DNA of 64,000 nucleotides from Anaerolineae bacterium (GTDB taxonomy: Bacteria; Chloroflexota; Anaerolineae; Promineifilales; Promineifilaceae): NCBI GenBank assembly GCA_020848035.1, contig JADLAX010000029.1, positions 1-64,000 on the forward strand, in the 5' to 3' direction. The notes under the pieces were generated by a model. The model saw only the letters and a program-made list of their open reading frames with translations, had not been told where the DNA came from and ran no database searches. The position numbers and the translations under genes were made by a program. Shown in pieces: positions 8,789 to 19,268 of this stretch. Position 1 is the stretch's first letter. Every line of letters starts with the position of its first letter.

Positions 8789-9604
8789 TTAGCTGCCCAA
8801 AAAGGAGAGGGCCAGGAAGATGAGGCTAAACAGGGCCACATAGACGGCAAAGCCGTACAGTGTGTGCTTCTTGACCCAGGTGAGCAGCCAGTGGATGCAG
8901 GCGTAGCCGGTGATGGCGGCGGCCAGGAAGGACGCGACGTAAACGCCGGTGGAAAAATCACGGCCGTTGGCGCTGAAAATTTCCAAAATGGCTTGCAAAC
9001 CGGCGGCCAGAATGGCCGGGATGCCCAGCAAAAAGCTGAAACGGGCCGCAGTGGGACGGTCCAGCCCACGTGACAGGCCGCCGACGATGGTGCTGCCGCT
9101 GCGCGACACGCCGGGCAGCAGGGCAACCATCTGGAACAGGCCCACTATCACAGCATCGCGCCACGTCATCTGTGCCAGCTCTTTTTTACCGGACAGCATA
9201 CGCTCCCCGACGACGAGGAGAACGGCCGTTACCAGCAAAAATCCGGCGGCGGTGGGGGGGCTGCTAAAAATTTCCTCCAAAAAGTCGGCAAAGAGCAGGC
9301 CCACGATGCCCACAGGGATGGACCCGACGACAATAAGCCAGCCCAGGCGGGCATCAGTTTCGGTGAACGGTTGGCGTTGAGATAGGCCGCGCAGAACGGC
9401 CGTGATGATGTTCCACACATCTTGCCGAAAGTAGATGAGCACCGCCAGCAGCGTGCCCGCATGCACCAGCCCGATTAGCGTCAGGTCGGGGTTGGTCATG
9501 TGGAAAACTTCGGGCAGCAAAACCAGGTGGCCAGAGCTGGAAATAGGCAGAAACTCGGTGGCCCCCTGAATAATTCCAATGATAATCGCTTCAATAATTG
9601 ACAT
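8789..9604 (-). CDS. uppP: Undecaprenyl-diphosphatase
   Basis: 271 aa, the normal BacA/UppP length, with about eight membrane helices. The two catalytic motifs are intact: GATEFLPISSSGH near the N-terminus and PGVSRSGST in the middle. It dephosphorylates undecaprenyl diphosphate at the membrane to recycle the lipid carrier of peptidoglycan synthesis, and high dosage gives bacitracin resistance. The protein begins MSIIEAIIIGIIQG, a normal N-terminus. Confidence 0.95.
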   Translation of the reverse strand: MSIIEAIIIGIIQGATEFLPISSSGHLVLLPEVFHMTNPDLTLIGLVHAGTLLAVLIYFRQDVWNIITAVLRGLSQRQPFTETDARLGWLIVVGSIPVGIVGLLFADFLEEIFSSPPTAAGFLLVTAVLLVVGERMLSGKKELAQMTWRDAVIVGLFQMVALLPGVSRSGSTIVGGLSRGLDRPTAARFSFLLGIPAILAAGLQAILEIFSANGRDFSTGVYVASFLAAAITGYACIHWLLTWVKKHTLYGFAVYVALFSLIFLALSFLGS

Positions 9605-9642
9605 AAAGTGTGCGGCCTGTTTGTTTGGGGAGCTGTAATTGG

Positions 9643-10803
<1,161 letters not shown>

Positions 10804-10831
10804 TTATATGTGAATCAACTGGCTGAATCAA

Positions 10832-10886
10832 AAAAGGTGGCCATCACCCTTAATTTTCAGAAAACGCCGAGTGATGGCCACCTTTT
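10832..10886. terminator. Bidirectional terminator between SET gene and tgt
   Basis: 16-bp perfect arms (10832-10847 and 10871-10886) flanked by A4-6 on one side and T4 on the other. It would end the SET-domain transcript before tgt. Confidence 0.8.
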
Positions 10887-10918
10887 ACTGGTTGTAAGCC
10901 CTTCCCAGGTGCTGTCAG

Positions 10919-11476
10919 TCAGAGGAAGATGATCTCATTGACCTCTTTTTCTTGCTTCAACCGGTTGATGCGCCGCTGCAGGTAAGGTGAAAAATAGCCC
11001 TCGTACCGTTCTTGTAAGCTGGGCAGCTGCCAGTCGCTGCCGGTAACCACGCCACGGCAGTATGAGGTGCCGCAGCCGCAGGTGAACTCGTCGTAGGGGG
11101 TGCTGTCGGTCATGGCATAGTCAAAACAGACTTCTTCGCCAGGCTCAATGTCACGCAGGGCTACCAGAGTGATGGAGCTGCTTAAGCCCAGGTTGGGATC
11201 GCAGGAGTGGTTGACATAATCCCCTGGATCGTCGCCGCCGCCATAAGGAATCTGGTACAAGTTTTCTTCAATTTGTACGCTGTGCTCGCGTTCAAAGTCT
11301 GAAAGCTGGGCAAACTGTTCTTCCGTTGCCACAAACCCGGCCCAACAAATGAGCAGTTCGCCAGCGGGAATTGCTTCTCGGGCAAAAAGCCCATAGTTGC
11401 CTTTGGCTGGATTGTTGCGCACTTCCAGTTTGGCGGAAACATAACTCTTCGTCTGTTTTTCCATCGTTTGTTTCAC
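10919..11476 (-). CDS. SET-domain protein with post-SET cysteines
   Basis: 185 aa from a GTG at 11476; an ATG at 11464 is an equally reasonable start. SET hallmarks are visible: GNYGLFAREAIPAGELL (SET-N), DYVNHSCDPNLG (the NHSCxPN SAM-binding knot) and GEEVCFDYAMTD with the catalytic Tyr. The CGCGTSYCRG tail resembles a post-SET zinc site. Such proteins transfer methyl groups from SAM to lysine. Bacterial examples are scattered and their substrates mostly unknown; a ribosomal or chromatin-like protein is possible. Confidence 0.85.
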   Translation of the reverse strand: MKQTMEKQTKSYVSAKLEVRNNPAKGNYGLFAREAIPAGELLICWAGFVATEEQFAQLSDFEREHSVQIEENLYQIPYGGGDDPGDYVNHSCDPNLGLSSSITLVALRDIEPGEEVCFDYAMTDSTPYDEFTCGCGTSYCRGVVTGSDWQLPSLQERYEGYFSPYLQRRINRLKQEKEVNEIIFL

Positions 11477-11956
11477 TTGTCCTTTTGCCCGTTACCTTCC
11501 TTTGGTGTAAGGGCAATGGGCGCAGACGGCCGTTTCCCAACACCATCCAAAAAAAGACGGCACCATAAGATGCCGGTCGGTGACGCTGCTGCGTCTTTTT
11601 TGCCAGAGATGCCGGGAAACGGCCGTTCTGCAGCGATTAATATTTGCGCAAAATAGTACACGATTTTGCTTTGAATACAACGATTTGCCCCACGAATTTT
11701 GCCTGAACTCATTCGTGCGCTTGTACCGCGTAACTGTCAGATTTTGCCTGTACTCTCTAGGACAAGATTGAGCAACATCTGCACTATAAAGCAGCGCAAA
11801 AATGGAAGCAGCCCCCTGCTTTTTCACTACTTTTCCAGGTGTTCTGTTTAGCCTTTGTGTTACACTAACCCATACAGAAAGCTGACCGGAAAATCAACCT
11901 TGTTAGCTACAGCGTGGTTGGAAATAGGTCGATTTTGGGTTAAAAGCGGGTTCTTC
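11477..11956. other. Divergent intergenic region with palindrome-flanked terminator
   Basis: 480 bases between divergent genes. Inverted ACGGCCGT copies (ACGGCCGTTTCCC at 11526-11538, complement at 11614-11626) frame a terminator-like hairpin: AAAAAAGACG at 11550-11559 and CGTCTTTTTT at 11592-11601, with a GGCA/TGCC inner stem. A terminator here has no obvious gene to end, so a small RNA or a mobile palindromic cassette is possible. No ORF is convincing. Confidence 0.6.
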
Positions 11957-14900
11957 ATGATCGAGTTTAAGGTCGCCTCTCTGGTGAACAATCCAGGCAA
12001 CGGTGTTTTTTGGCAAGGCTTAAATGCTGCCTCGGTGGCTGTACAACAAGCGGCCCAGTCGGAAACGGCCGTTTACCAGGTATTTAGCGAGCAGTTGGTG
12101 AAGCTGGGACTGCATGGCTGTGTCACGCTGCTGGATCAGACTGGCCAGGACCTCTGCATAACGTCTATGGTCTTTTCCGACCGCCTCATGCGCGTAATTC
12201 GCCAGGCGGAAAAGATATTAAAAATCAGCAGCCAGGATTTCCGTTATCCGGCAGCCGTCTCCCATGCCGACCAGGTCGTCTTGGGCCAGGGCGATGTGGT
12301 GTTTTTACCCGACAACAGCGAAAAAATGCGTCAGGTGCTGCCACCCAACGTCTTTCGCTTTGCTGGGCCTATGCTCAAGCCATTCCTCAAGCTGCCCGCT
12401 ATCCTGGCCCCTATCTTTGCCAAATCGGAAGTGATTGGCGTGCTTTACGTGGCGGGCAAAAATTTGCAAATTGGCGATGTGCCCGCCATTGCCGCCTTTG
12501 CCACCCATTTGTCCATCGCCCTGGAAAATGCCCGCCTTTTCCAGGCTGTCCAGGAAGCCGAGGCCAAATACCGCCGCCTTTTTGAGACGGCCAATGATGG
12601 CGTTTTTCTGTTTGATTCGCAAACCCGGAGTGTTATCTCGGCCAATCCCAAAATGTTGCAGCTCCTCGGTGTACAAGAGGCTGATATGGGTCATGTGCAG
12701 CCCGGCCGTTGGGCAACGCCCGAAGTGTATGCGCAGTACAGCGGGCACCTTCAGCTGGCCATGCAAAACGGCAACCACTTTTTTGAAGTTCCTTTTGTGG
12801 ACCTGGCCGGGAATGAGCGGCACTGGCAAATATCAACCACCGTGGTGGAATTGGGCGGTAAACCTGTGCTCAGCGGCCTGGTGCGGGATATCACCGAAGC
12901 AAAACAAGCCGAGGTCGCGCTGCGCCAGCGAGAAGAGCAGTTTCGTGTCCTGGCTGAAAACGTGCCGGGCACTATATATCTGTGCAAAAACGAACCCAAC
13001 TTCCCGTATCTTTATGTCAACGACGGCATTGCGGATTTAACGGGTTATCCCAAAGAGCAATTTCTGAACCAGGAAGTGGCTTACATGGATCTGGTACACC
13101 CCGACGATCGTCATGCGGCCAGCCTGGTGCCGTCTTTAGACGAGCTGCGAAATCATGGCGGCTTTCACTACGTGTATCGCCTGCGGCACCGTTCGGGCGA
13201 GTGGCGCTGGGCGGAAGATGTCGGCGGCGGCGTTTTTGATGAGCAGGGCAACCTGCTTTTTCTGGAAGGGATTGTTAGCGACATCACCGAGCGGGTTCAG
13301 GCCGATTTGTTGCAAAAAGCGGTTTATCAGATTGCGGCCGTTGCCCACACCCACATTTCGCTGGATGAACTCTACCACGCCATTCATGAGTCGCTGGCCC
13401 CAATTTTGAACGTGCGAAATTTTTATATTGCCCTGTATGAAGCGGACATCGTCAGCGTGCCTTATTTTGTCGATAAATACGACGCTTCGCCCGGTGTTTA
13501 TCCGGCGGGCAAAGGGCTCACCGAATTTGTGGTGCGCACCAACAAGGCGCAGCTGTTGACCCGCCAGCAAATTTTGTTCTATGCCCAGCAAGGGTTGTTG
13601 GAAGTGAACGGCACCTTGCCGGAGGCGTGGCTGGGTGTGCCGCTGCAAGTGCAGGGCCGGGCGATTGGCGCTCTGGTGGTGCAGAGCTATGACGAGAGCA
13701 GCGCCTATTCGGACAGGGACAAGCAGTTTTTGATGTTTGTTTCAGACCAGATTGCCCATGTGGTGGAGCGGAAACAGGCGGAGGAGCGGCAGCAGCAGCT
13801 TTCGGTGGAGCTGCGGCAGCAGACGCGCCTGCTGGAAGCGATTATGATCGCCACGCCAGACAATTTTATGGTGGCGGATTTAGACGGCCGTCTCCGTTTT
13901 GTCAGCGAGACCATTTTGAAATTCTTGAAGATGACGGTTGACCATGTCATCGGCAAGACGTGGCGCGAACTGCAAATTTCTCCTCACCTGGGCAGTATGC
14001 TCGACGAGGATTGGGCGACTGTGAAACAGTCACAGGTTCCCGTTACCCGCGAGTTCCTCTTTGCCCAGGCGGAAGGCGATCGAGAGATCGAGTTTATTAC
14101 CACGCCTGTGTGGGATGAAAACGGGGCAATTGTGCTGCTGGTCACTACCACACGCGATGTTACCGAGCGGCGGCAAACGGCTCGGGCGATGCATCGGGCA
14201 CAAAAGATGGAAAGCCTGGGGGTGCTGGCCGGCGGTATCGCCCACGATTTTAACAATTTGTTGGTGGCCATGTTGGGGCAGACCTCGTTGGCGCAGGCCC
14301 ATCTGACCCCCGATCACCCGGCCTATACTCATGTCAACAAGGCCGTCCAGGCAGCCGACCAGGCAGCGGGACTGACGCGCCAACTGCTGGCCTATTCGGG
14401 AGGAGGACAATTCACCATTACTCCGTTAAACCTGAACACACTCATCCGTGAAAGTATTGACCTGCTCAAGGTGGCGCTGCCCAAGCAGATTGACCTGGAC
14501 CTGGCACTCAGTGATGTGCTGCCGTTGATCGAAGCCGACATTGCCCAATTGCAGCAAGTGATGATGAATTTGCTGATCAACGCAGCTGAATCGATTGGGG
14601 AGCAGCCGGGCACCATTCGGGTGCAAACGGCCGTCTGCCCCATCACCGCCCAGGATACCGCCTACTGGCGCTACACCAACCAGCCGCTGCTGCCGGGCGA
14701 CTACGTATGCCTCCAGGTAAAAGACAGCGGCGGCGGCATGACCAGCGAAACACTGTCCAAGATTTTTGATCCATTTTTTACCACCAAGTTTACCGGGCGC
14801 GGTTTGGGCCTGGCGGCCGTTTTAGGCATTGTGCGCGGCCACCAGGGTGGTTTGCGAGTGACGAGCCAGCCGGGGGCAGGTACCCTGTTTGAACTGCTGT

Positions 14901-15325
14901 TCCCCATTTCCTCGGCGACAGTCGAGGTTCATACCCCGGAGCTGCCTGTGGTGAAAACGGCCGTTTCTGGCCTGGTCCTGGTGATTGACGATGAAGCGGC
15001 CGTACGTGAAGCCGTGGTTGATATTCTGGAGATGGAAGGCATTGACGTGCTGACAGCGCCCAACGGCGATGCCGGTATCGCCCTGTACCAGGCGCAGGCG
15101 GGGGCCATCAACCTGGTGCTGCTGGACCTTTCCATGCCGGGCAAAAGCGGCCACGAAACGTTTAAAGCGCTGGAGGCGATCGACCCCAACGTGCGCATCC
15201 TGCTCTCGTCTGGTTACAGCGAAGCGGATGCCACGCGCGGCTTTACCTCGCCCCCGCTGGTGGGCTTTTTGCAGAAGCCTTACCGGCTGGATTCCTTCGT
15301 GCGGCGGCTAAAAAAGCATTTGTAG
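11957..15325 (+). CDS. Multi-sensor hybrid histidine kinase
   Basis: 1122 aa from the ATG at 11957; the longer frame upstream has no clear ribosome site. Order: GAF-like (about 30-200), PAS (about 205-320), PAS/PAC (about 325-450), GAF (about 455-600), PAS (about 615-745), HisKA with phospho-His763 in GIAHDFNNL, HATPase (KDSGGGM, GRGLGLAAV), and a C-terminal receiver with phospho-acceptor Asp1057 in LLDLSMPG. No membrane helix is visible, so it is probably cytoplasmic. The C-terminal receiver implies a phosphorelay or self-limiting output. Signal unknown; a small membrane protein follows 13 nt later. Confidence 0.9.
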   Translation: MIEFKVASLVNNPGNGVFWQGLNAASVAVQQAAQSETAVYQVFSEQLVKLGLHGCVTLLDQTGQDLCITSMVFSDRLMRVIRQAEKILKISSQDFRYPAAVSHADQVVLGQGDVVFLPDNSEKMRQVLPPNVFRFAGPMLKPFLKLPAILAPIFAKSEVIGVLYVAGKNLQIGDVPAIAAFATHLSIALENARLFQAVQEAEAKYRRLFETANDGVFLFDSQTRSVISANPKMLQLLGVQEADMGHVQPGRWATPEVYAQYSGHLQLAMQNGNHFFEVPFVDLAGNERHWQISTTVVELGGKPVLSGLVRDITEAKQAEVALRQREEQFRVLAENVPGTIYLCKNEPNFPYLYVNDGIADLTGYPKEQFLNQEVAYMDLVHPDDRHAASLVPSLDELRNHGGFHYVYRLRHRSGEWRWAEDVGGGVFDEQGNLLFLEGIVSDITERVQADLLQKAVYQIAAVAHTHISLDELYHAIHESLAPILNVRNFYIALYEADIVSVPYFVDKYDASPGVYPAGKGLTEFVVRTNKAQLLTRQQILFYAQQGLLEVNGTLPEAWLGVPLQVQGRAIGALVVQSYDESSAYSDRDKQFLMFVSDQIAHVVERKQAEERQQQLSVELRQQTRLLEAIMIATPDNFMVADLDGRLRFVSETILKFLKMTVDHVIGKTWRELQISPHLGSMLDEDWATVKQSQVPVTREFLFAQAEGDREIEFITTPVWDENGAIVLLVTTTRDVTERRQTARAMHRAQKMESLGVLAGGIAHDFNNLLVAMLGQTSLAQAHLTPDHPAYTHVNKAVQAADQAAGLTRQLLAYSGGGQFTITPLNLNTLIRESIDLLKVALPKQIDLDLALSDVLPLIEADIAQLQQVMMNLLINAAESIGEQPGTIRVQTAVCPITAQDTAYWRYTNQPLLPGDYVCLQVKDSGGGMTSETLSKIFDPFFTTKFTGRGLGLAAVLGIVRGHQGGLRVTSQPGAGTLFELLFPISSATVEVHTPELPVVKTAVSGLVLVIDDEAAVREAVVDILEMEGIDVLTAPNGDAGIALYQAQAGAINLVLLDLSMPGKSGHETFKALEAIDPNVRILLSSGYSEADATRGFTSPPLVGFLQKPYRLDSFVRRLKKHL

Positions 15326-15338
15326 GGGGAGCAACAGG

Positions 15339-16040
15339 GTGCAAATGTTCAAGAAAGTGTGGCAACGGCCGTTTCCCTTGGTAATGTGGGCCTGTGGTTT
15401 ATTTATCGCGCTGACCCTGGTGGCCATGTTTTTCTACCCCGGCGGCACCTGGACCGATCCTCAGCTGGCTGGCTACCGTTTCTTCCAGAACTTCTTTAGC
15501 GACCTGGGCATGTGGACCACACCAGGCGGACGGCCGAATCCGATTTCGGCCGTCCTCTTTTTTATCGCCCTCACCAGCGCCGGGTTGGGGTTGATTCTCC
15601 TTTTCCTCACCTTGCCCCGCTTTTTTGCCCACCAGCGCCTGAGCCGGTATGCCAGCTGGCTGGGCCTGACGATTGGCGTCTGGTCTGGCATCTCCTTCAT
15701 TGGCATTGCCTTTACCCCCGCCGATATTTTCCTGGACGCCCACGTCAACTTTGTCTACAGCGCTTTTCTCAGCCTGCCGGTGGCGATTTTCATCTTTGCT
15801 ATCATCATCTGGCGGCACGAGACGTTGCCTAACCGGTATGCGGCCGTTTTGTTTGGCTTTACGGTTTGCCTGGTGGCTTACCTCTGGCTGCTCTTTTTGG
15901 GGCCGTCGGGCCAGGCCGCTCAGGGGGCCAATTACCAGGCCACCGGGCAAAAGCTGATCGTCTACATTGCCCTGGGCAGCATGCTGTACCTGGCCTACGG
16001 CGCTAACCAGCAGCAAATCCAGGCGGAAACGGCCGTCTGA
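15339..16040 (+). CDS. DUF998-like membrane protein
   Basis: 233 aa from GTG 15339, about 7 nt after GGGGGAG; an in-frame ATG lies 6 nt on. Six hydrophobic segments with the FFSDLGMW motif and FTPADIFLDAHVNF, both reminiscent of DUF998 proteins, whose role is unknown. It begins 13 nt after the hybrid kinase and is probably co-transcribed. Confidence 0.65.
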   Translation: MQMFKKVWQRPFPLVMWACGLFIALTLVAMFFYPGGTWTDPQLAGYRFFQNFFSDLGMWTTPGGRPNPISAVLFFIALTSAGLGLILLFLTLPRFFAHQRLSRYASWLGLTIGVWSGISFIGIAFTPADIFLDAHVNFVYSAFLSLPVAIFIFAIIIWRHETLPNRYAAVLFGFTVCLVAYLWLLFLGPSGQAAQGANYQATGQKLIVYIALGSMLYLAYGANQQQIQAETAV

Positions 16041-16057
16041 CACCCCACACAACTTTT

Positions 16058-16086
16058 TTGACAACCCTTCCCACTTTTGCTACCAT
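16058..16086 (+). promoter_or_regulatory. Promoter of the SAM-riboswitch operon
   Basis: -35 TTGACA (16058-16063), 17-bp spacer, -10 TACCAT (16081-16086); the predicted start is about 35 nt before the riboswitch. Confidence 0.8.
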
Positions 16087-16127
16087 CCCACCCACAACCA
16101 AATATTGTCTTGCTTCGGCAAGCAAAT

Positions 16128-16306
16128 CTTATCCAGAGAGGCGGAGGGACCGGCCCGATGATGCCTCAGCAACCATCCTTTGCGGTGAGCAGTGAACGGT
16201 AAACCGTAATCAGTAAAAGTGATTACCGTTAACTGGTAACCGATTACCGACAACAGGAACCGGTGCTAATTCCGGCAGAAGAAACAGTTATCTTCTGGAA
16301 GATGAG
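16128..16306 (+). ncRNA. SAM-I (S-box) riboswitch aptamer
   Basis: P1 arms CTTATC (16128-16133) and GATGAG (16301-16306) close the aptamer. Canonical S-box words are present in order: AGAGAGGCGGAGGGACCGG, GATGATGCCTCAGCAACC, GGTGCTAATTCC and a P4 hairpin CAGAAGA/TCTTCTG. The arm between CAGCAACC and GGTGCTAATTCC is about 75-80 nt, longer than usual, and holds iterated GTAA/GATTACCG words. It should switch off the downstream methionine-pathway genes when SAM is abundant. Confidence 0.95.
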
Positions 16307-16328
16307 ACGTGGCGACACTGATTTCACG

Positions 16329-16360
16329 AGCCCCTTCTGTACTTCCAGGAGGGGCTTTTT
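16329..16360 (+). terminator. Riboswitch expression-platform terminator
   Basis: Stem AGCCCCTTC with GGAGGGGCT and a U5 run, 23 nt after the aptamer and 30 nt before the start codon. Transcriptional attenuation by SAM is the natural reading. Confidence 0.9.
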
Positions 16361-16389
16361 CATTTTAGGCGGAGCCAGGTGAGAGAACG

Positions 16390-17661
16390 ATGGAAAATTT
16401 AACGGAGCAAATTCAGCAAATCCTGCCCAACAGCACAACGGCCGTTCACGGACACCTCCCCGCGCGCCAGCCCAATCCCGGCCACGCCCTCACCACACCC
16501 ATCTGGCAAACGGCCACCTACACCTTCGCCAACACGGCCGATCTTATCGCTTTTCAGGAGGGCAAGCTGTGGGGCGGGACGAACGGCCGTAGCGAATACG
16601 CGCGTTACGGCAACCCCACCGTACAGGCGGTCGAGCGGCGGCTGGCGGCCCTGGAAGCAGGCGATCTGCCCGGCACCTACGATGCGCTGCTCTTTCCCAC
16701 GGGCATGACGGCCGTTACCAACGTGCTGCTCTCCATTTTGCCCACCGGCAGCCACGTCATCTTCACCGACGACAGCTACCGCAAAACGCGCCAGTTTTGC
16801 CAGACCTTCCTCAAGCGGCTGGGCATTGAAAGCAGCCAGGTACCGGTAGGTGATTACGACGCGCTGGCCGCCGCCATCCGGCCCAACACGCGCATCATTC
16901 TCAGCGAAAGCCCGACCAACCCATACCTGCGCGTGGCCGACCTGGAGAAAATCGTGGCCATTGCCCGGCCGCACCGGCGCATCAAAACGATGATTGACGC
17001 CACCTTTGCTACGCCGGTGAACCAACGGCCGTTGGCCTACGGCATCGACCTGGTCATTCACAGCGGCACCAAATATTTCAGCGGCCACAACGACGTGATG
17101 GCTGGGGTGGTGGTAGGCGAGGTGGGGCTGATCAACGCCCTGCGCCAAAGCCAGGGCATGTTGGGCGGCGTACTCGATCCGCACGCCGCTTACCTGCTGG
17201 AGCGCGGCCTGAAGACGCTGGCGCTGCGCGTGCAGCAGCAAAATCGCACGGCCCAGGCCGTAGCCGAATTCCTGGAAAATCACCCGGCCATCGACCGGGT
17301 CTGGTATCCCGGCCTGCCTTCACACCCAGACCACGTCATCGCCAGCCAGCAAATGCGCGGTTTTGGCGGCGTAGTCAGCTTCGAGGTGGCCGTGCCGCGC
17401 GGCGCAACTGCCCTCGACTGCGCCGCGCGGGTGGTGGATGCCGTTAAAATTCCCCACATCGCCGCCAGCCTGGGCGGGGTGGAAAGCCTCATCGAGCCGC
17501 CCGCCATCATGTCTTACTACGAACTGTCGGCCGAGGAACGATTGACAATTGGCATCAAGGACAATTTGGTTAGATTGGCCATAGGCATTGAAGAAACGGC
17601 CGATATACTGGCCGATCTGGCACAGGCGTTAGCGAGTTTGCCAGCAGCCGGTGGCAAGTAA
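16390..17661 (+). CDS. Trans-sulfuration PLP enzyme (cystathionine gamma-synthase-like)
   Basis: 423 aa of the Cys/Met-metabolism PLP family. YARYGNPTVQAVERRLAALE, SESPTNPYLRVADL and the PLP lysine Lys228 in HSGTKYFSGHNDVMAG are present. The SAM riboswitch ahead and aspartate kinase behind place it in methionine synthesis, where it would condense an activated homoserine with cysteine or sulfide. MetB, MetZ and a O-acetylhomoserine sulfhydrylase role cannot be separated by eye. RBS AGGTGAG 6 nt before ATG. Confidence 0.88.
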   Translation: MENLTEQIQQILPNSTTAVHGHLPARQPNPGHALTTPIWQTATYTFANTADLIAFQEGKLWGGTNGRSEYARYGNPTVQAVERRLAALEAGDLPGTYDALLFPTGMTAVTNVLLSILPTGSHVIFTDDSYRKTRQFCQTFLKRLGIESSQVPVGDYDALAAAIRPNTRIILSESPTNPYLRVADLEKIVAIARPHRRIKTMIDATFATPVNQRPLAYGIDLVIHSGTKYFSGHNDVMAGVVVGEVGLINALRQSQGMLGGVLDPHAAYLLERGLKTLALRVQQQNRTAQAVAEFLENHPAIDRVWYPGLPSHPDHVIASQQMRGFGGVVSFEVAVPRGATALDCAARVVDAVKIPHIAASLGGVESLIEPPAIMSYYELSAEERLTIGIKDNLVRLAIGIEETADILADLAQALASLPAAGGK

Positions 17662-17663
17662 AA

Positions 17664-17760
17664 AGTGGCAGGTGGCAAGTACGAAGAACGACTTGCAACC
17701 TGCCACTTGCAACATGCCACTTGCAACCTGCAACCTGCAACACGCCACTTGCAACATAGA
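17664..17760. repeat. Iterated GTGGCAAGT / ACTTGCAAC hairpin
   Basis: Words such as GTGGCAGGTGGCAAGT (plus-sense) face repeated CCACTTGCAACCTGC words, forming a long imperfect hairpin between the PLP enzyme and lysC. It could modulate read-through to lysC. Confidence 0.8.
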
Positions 17761-17781
17761 AACTGGAGAAGATGAAACACA

Positions 17782-19188
17782 ATGACACTCGTAATGAAAT
17801 TCGGCGGAACGTCTGTTGGCAGCGCGCAGGCAATGCGGGAAACGGCCGTTCTCATTCAACATACCAAAAAACAGTGGGGCCAGACCGTAGCCATCGTCTC
17901 GGCTATGGGCTCTAAGCCGGTGAAGGTAACCGACCTGCTGCTCAATGGGGCGCACTCCGCCGCCAATGGCGACGGCGAAACGTACCAGCGGCTGGCGGAA
18001 CAGCTGCGCCAGATTCACTTTGAAGCCATCGACGGCCTGCTGGCGCCCGATGGTGAACGGCAGCAAGTTTTGGTGGAAAACGGCCGTTTCATCGACCGGT
18101 TTGCCGCGCTCTGCCAGGCGGTGTACGTGCTGGGTGAACTCACGCCGCGTGCCCTGGATACCGTCGGCGGCATGGGCGAGCAGATGAGCGCCCGCATCAT
18201 GGCCGCCTACCTGCGCCAGACGGGCACCCCGGCGGAAGCCATCGACGCCACCGAGCTGATTGTGACCGACAGCAATTTCCAGAACGCCACGCCCCAGTTT
18301 GAGGCCACGAAGCAGAAGACAGAAGCCAGGTTACGGCCGTTGCTGGCCAAAGGTGTGGTGCCTATCGTCACTGGCTTTATTGCCGCCAACGCCGAGGGCA
18401 TCACCACCACGCTGGGGCGGGGCGGTTCCGATTACACCGGGGCTATCCTTGGCGAAGCGCTGGCCGCCGACGAGGTGTGGATCTGGACCGACGTCGATGG
18501 CGTCATGACGGCCGATCCGCGCCTGGTGCCTGGGGCCAGGTCCATCCCCCAGCTGAGCTACCGCGAAGTGTCTGAACTGGCCTTCTACGGGGCTAAGGTG
18601 CTGCATCCCAAAACGATGCGCCCCTGCGTGGAAAACGGCATTCCGCTGCGCATCAAAAACACGTTTAACCCGGAGCATCCCGGTACCGTCATCGTGCCCG
18701 ATGTGCCCAACGGCAACGGTGGCATCAAAGCCGTCACTGCCATCAACAACCTTAGCCTTGTCACTGTGGAAGGCAAGGGCATGATGGGCATCCCCGGCAT
18801 TGCCGCCCGCACCTTTGGCGCGGTAGCCCGCGACAACCAGAGCGTGCTGCTCATCAGCCAGGCGTCGTCGGAGCAGTCCATCTGCTTCGCCACACCCGAC
18901 GACGCCACAAAGCGCATTATCCGCAGCCTGGAAGACGAATTTAAGGTTGAACTGGTTCGTCAGGACATTGACCGCATCTGGGCACAGGAACCGGTTTCGA
19001 TTGTGACGATTGTGGGGGCGGGCATGCGCGGCACGCCGGGCATTGCCGGGCGCATCTTCACGGCGCTGGGCGAGAAAAGCGTCAACGCCATCGCCATTGC
19101 CCAGGGTTCTTCCGAGTGCAGCATCAGCGTGGTGGTGGAGGATGGCGATACGGCAACGGCCGTTGCTCACATCCACGCACTTATTTAA
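17782..19188 (+). CDS. lysC: Aspartate kinase
   Basis: 468 aa monofunctional aspartokinase, the first step of the Lys/Thr/Met family. MTLVMKFGGTSVGSAQ holds the KFGGTS ATP motif, and TTTLGRGGSDYTGA and WTDVDGVMTADPR complete the kinase fold. Two ACT segments follow (LVTVEGKGMMGIPGIAARTF and VSIVTIVGAGMRGTPGIAGR), so feedback inhibition by lysine and/or threonine is expected. Being downstream of the SAM riboswitch suggests dedication to methionine supply. Confidence 0.95.
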   Translation: MTLVMKFGGTSVGSAQAMRETAVLIQHTKKQWGQTVAIVSAMGSKPVKVTDLLLNGAHSAANGDGETYQRLAEQLRQIHFEAIDGLLAPDGERQQVLVENGRFIDRFAALCQAVYVLGELTPRALDTVGGMGEQMSARIMAAYLRQTGTPAEAIDATELIVTDSNFQNATPQFEATKQKTEARLRPLLAKGVVPIVTGFIAANAEGITTTLGRGGSDYTGAILGEALAADEVWIWTDVDGVMTADPRLVPGARSIPQLSYREVSELAFYGAKVLHPKTMRPCVENGIPLRIKNTFNPEHPGTVIVPDVPNGNGGIKAVTAINNLSLVTVEGKGMMGIPGIAARTFGAVARDNQSVLLISQASSEQSICFATPDDATKRIIRSLEDEFKVELVRQDIDRIWAQEPVSIVTIVGAGMRGTPGIAGRIFTALGEKSVNAIAIAQGSSECSISVVVEDGDTATAVAHIHALI

Positions 19189-19190
19189 AG

Positions 19191-19239
19191 ACCCCCACCT
19201 TAACCCTCCCCCTGCCAGGGGGAGGGTTAGGGTGGGGGT
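19191..19239 (+). terminator. Long GC hairpin after lysC
   Basis: Arms of 24 nt (19191-19214 and 19216-19239) match with one G-T mismatch: ACCCCCACCTTAACCCTCCC type. It starts 3 nt after the lysC stop. No U-run, so it may act as a stabilising or Rho-assisting hairpin rather than an intrinsic terminator. Confidence 0.8.
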
Positions 19240-19268
19240 GAAAAAGTCGCGCTCTCTGAGGCGTATTC

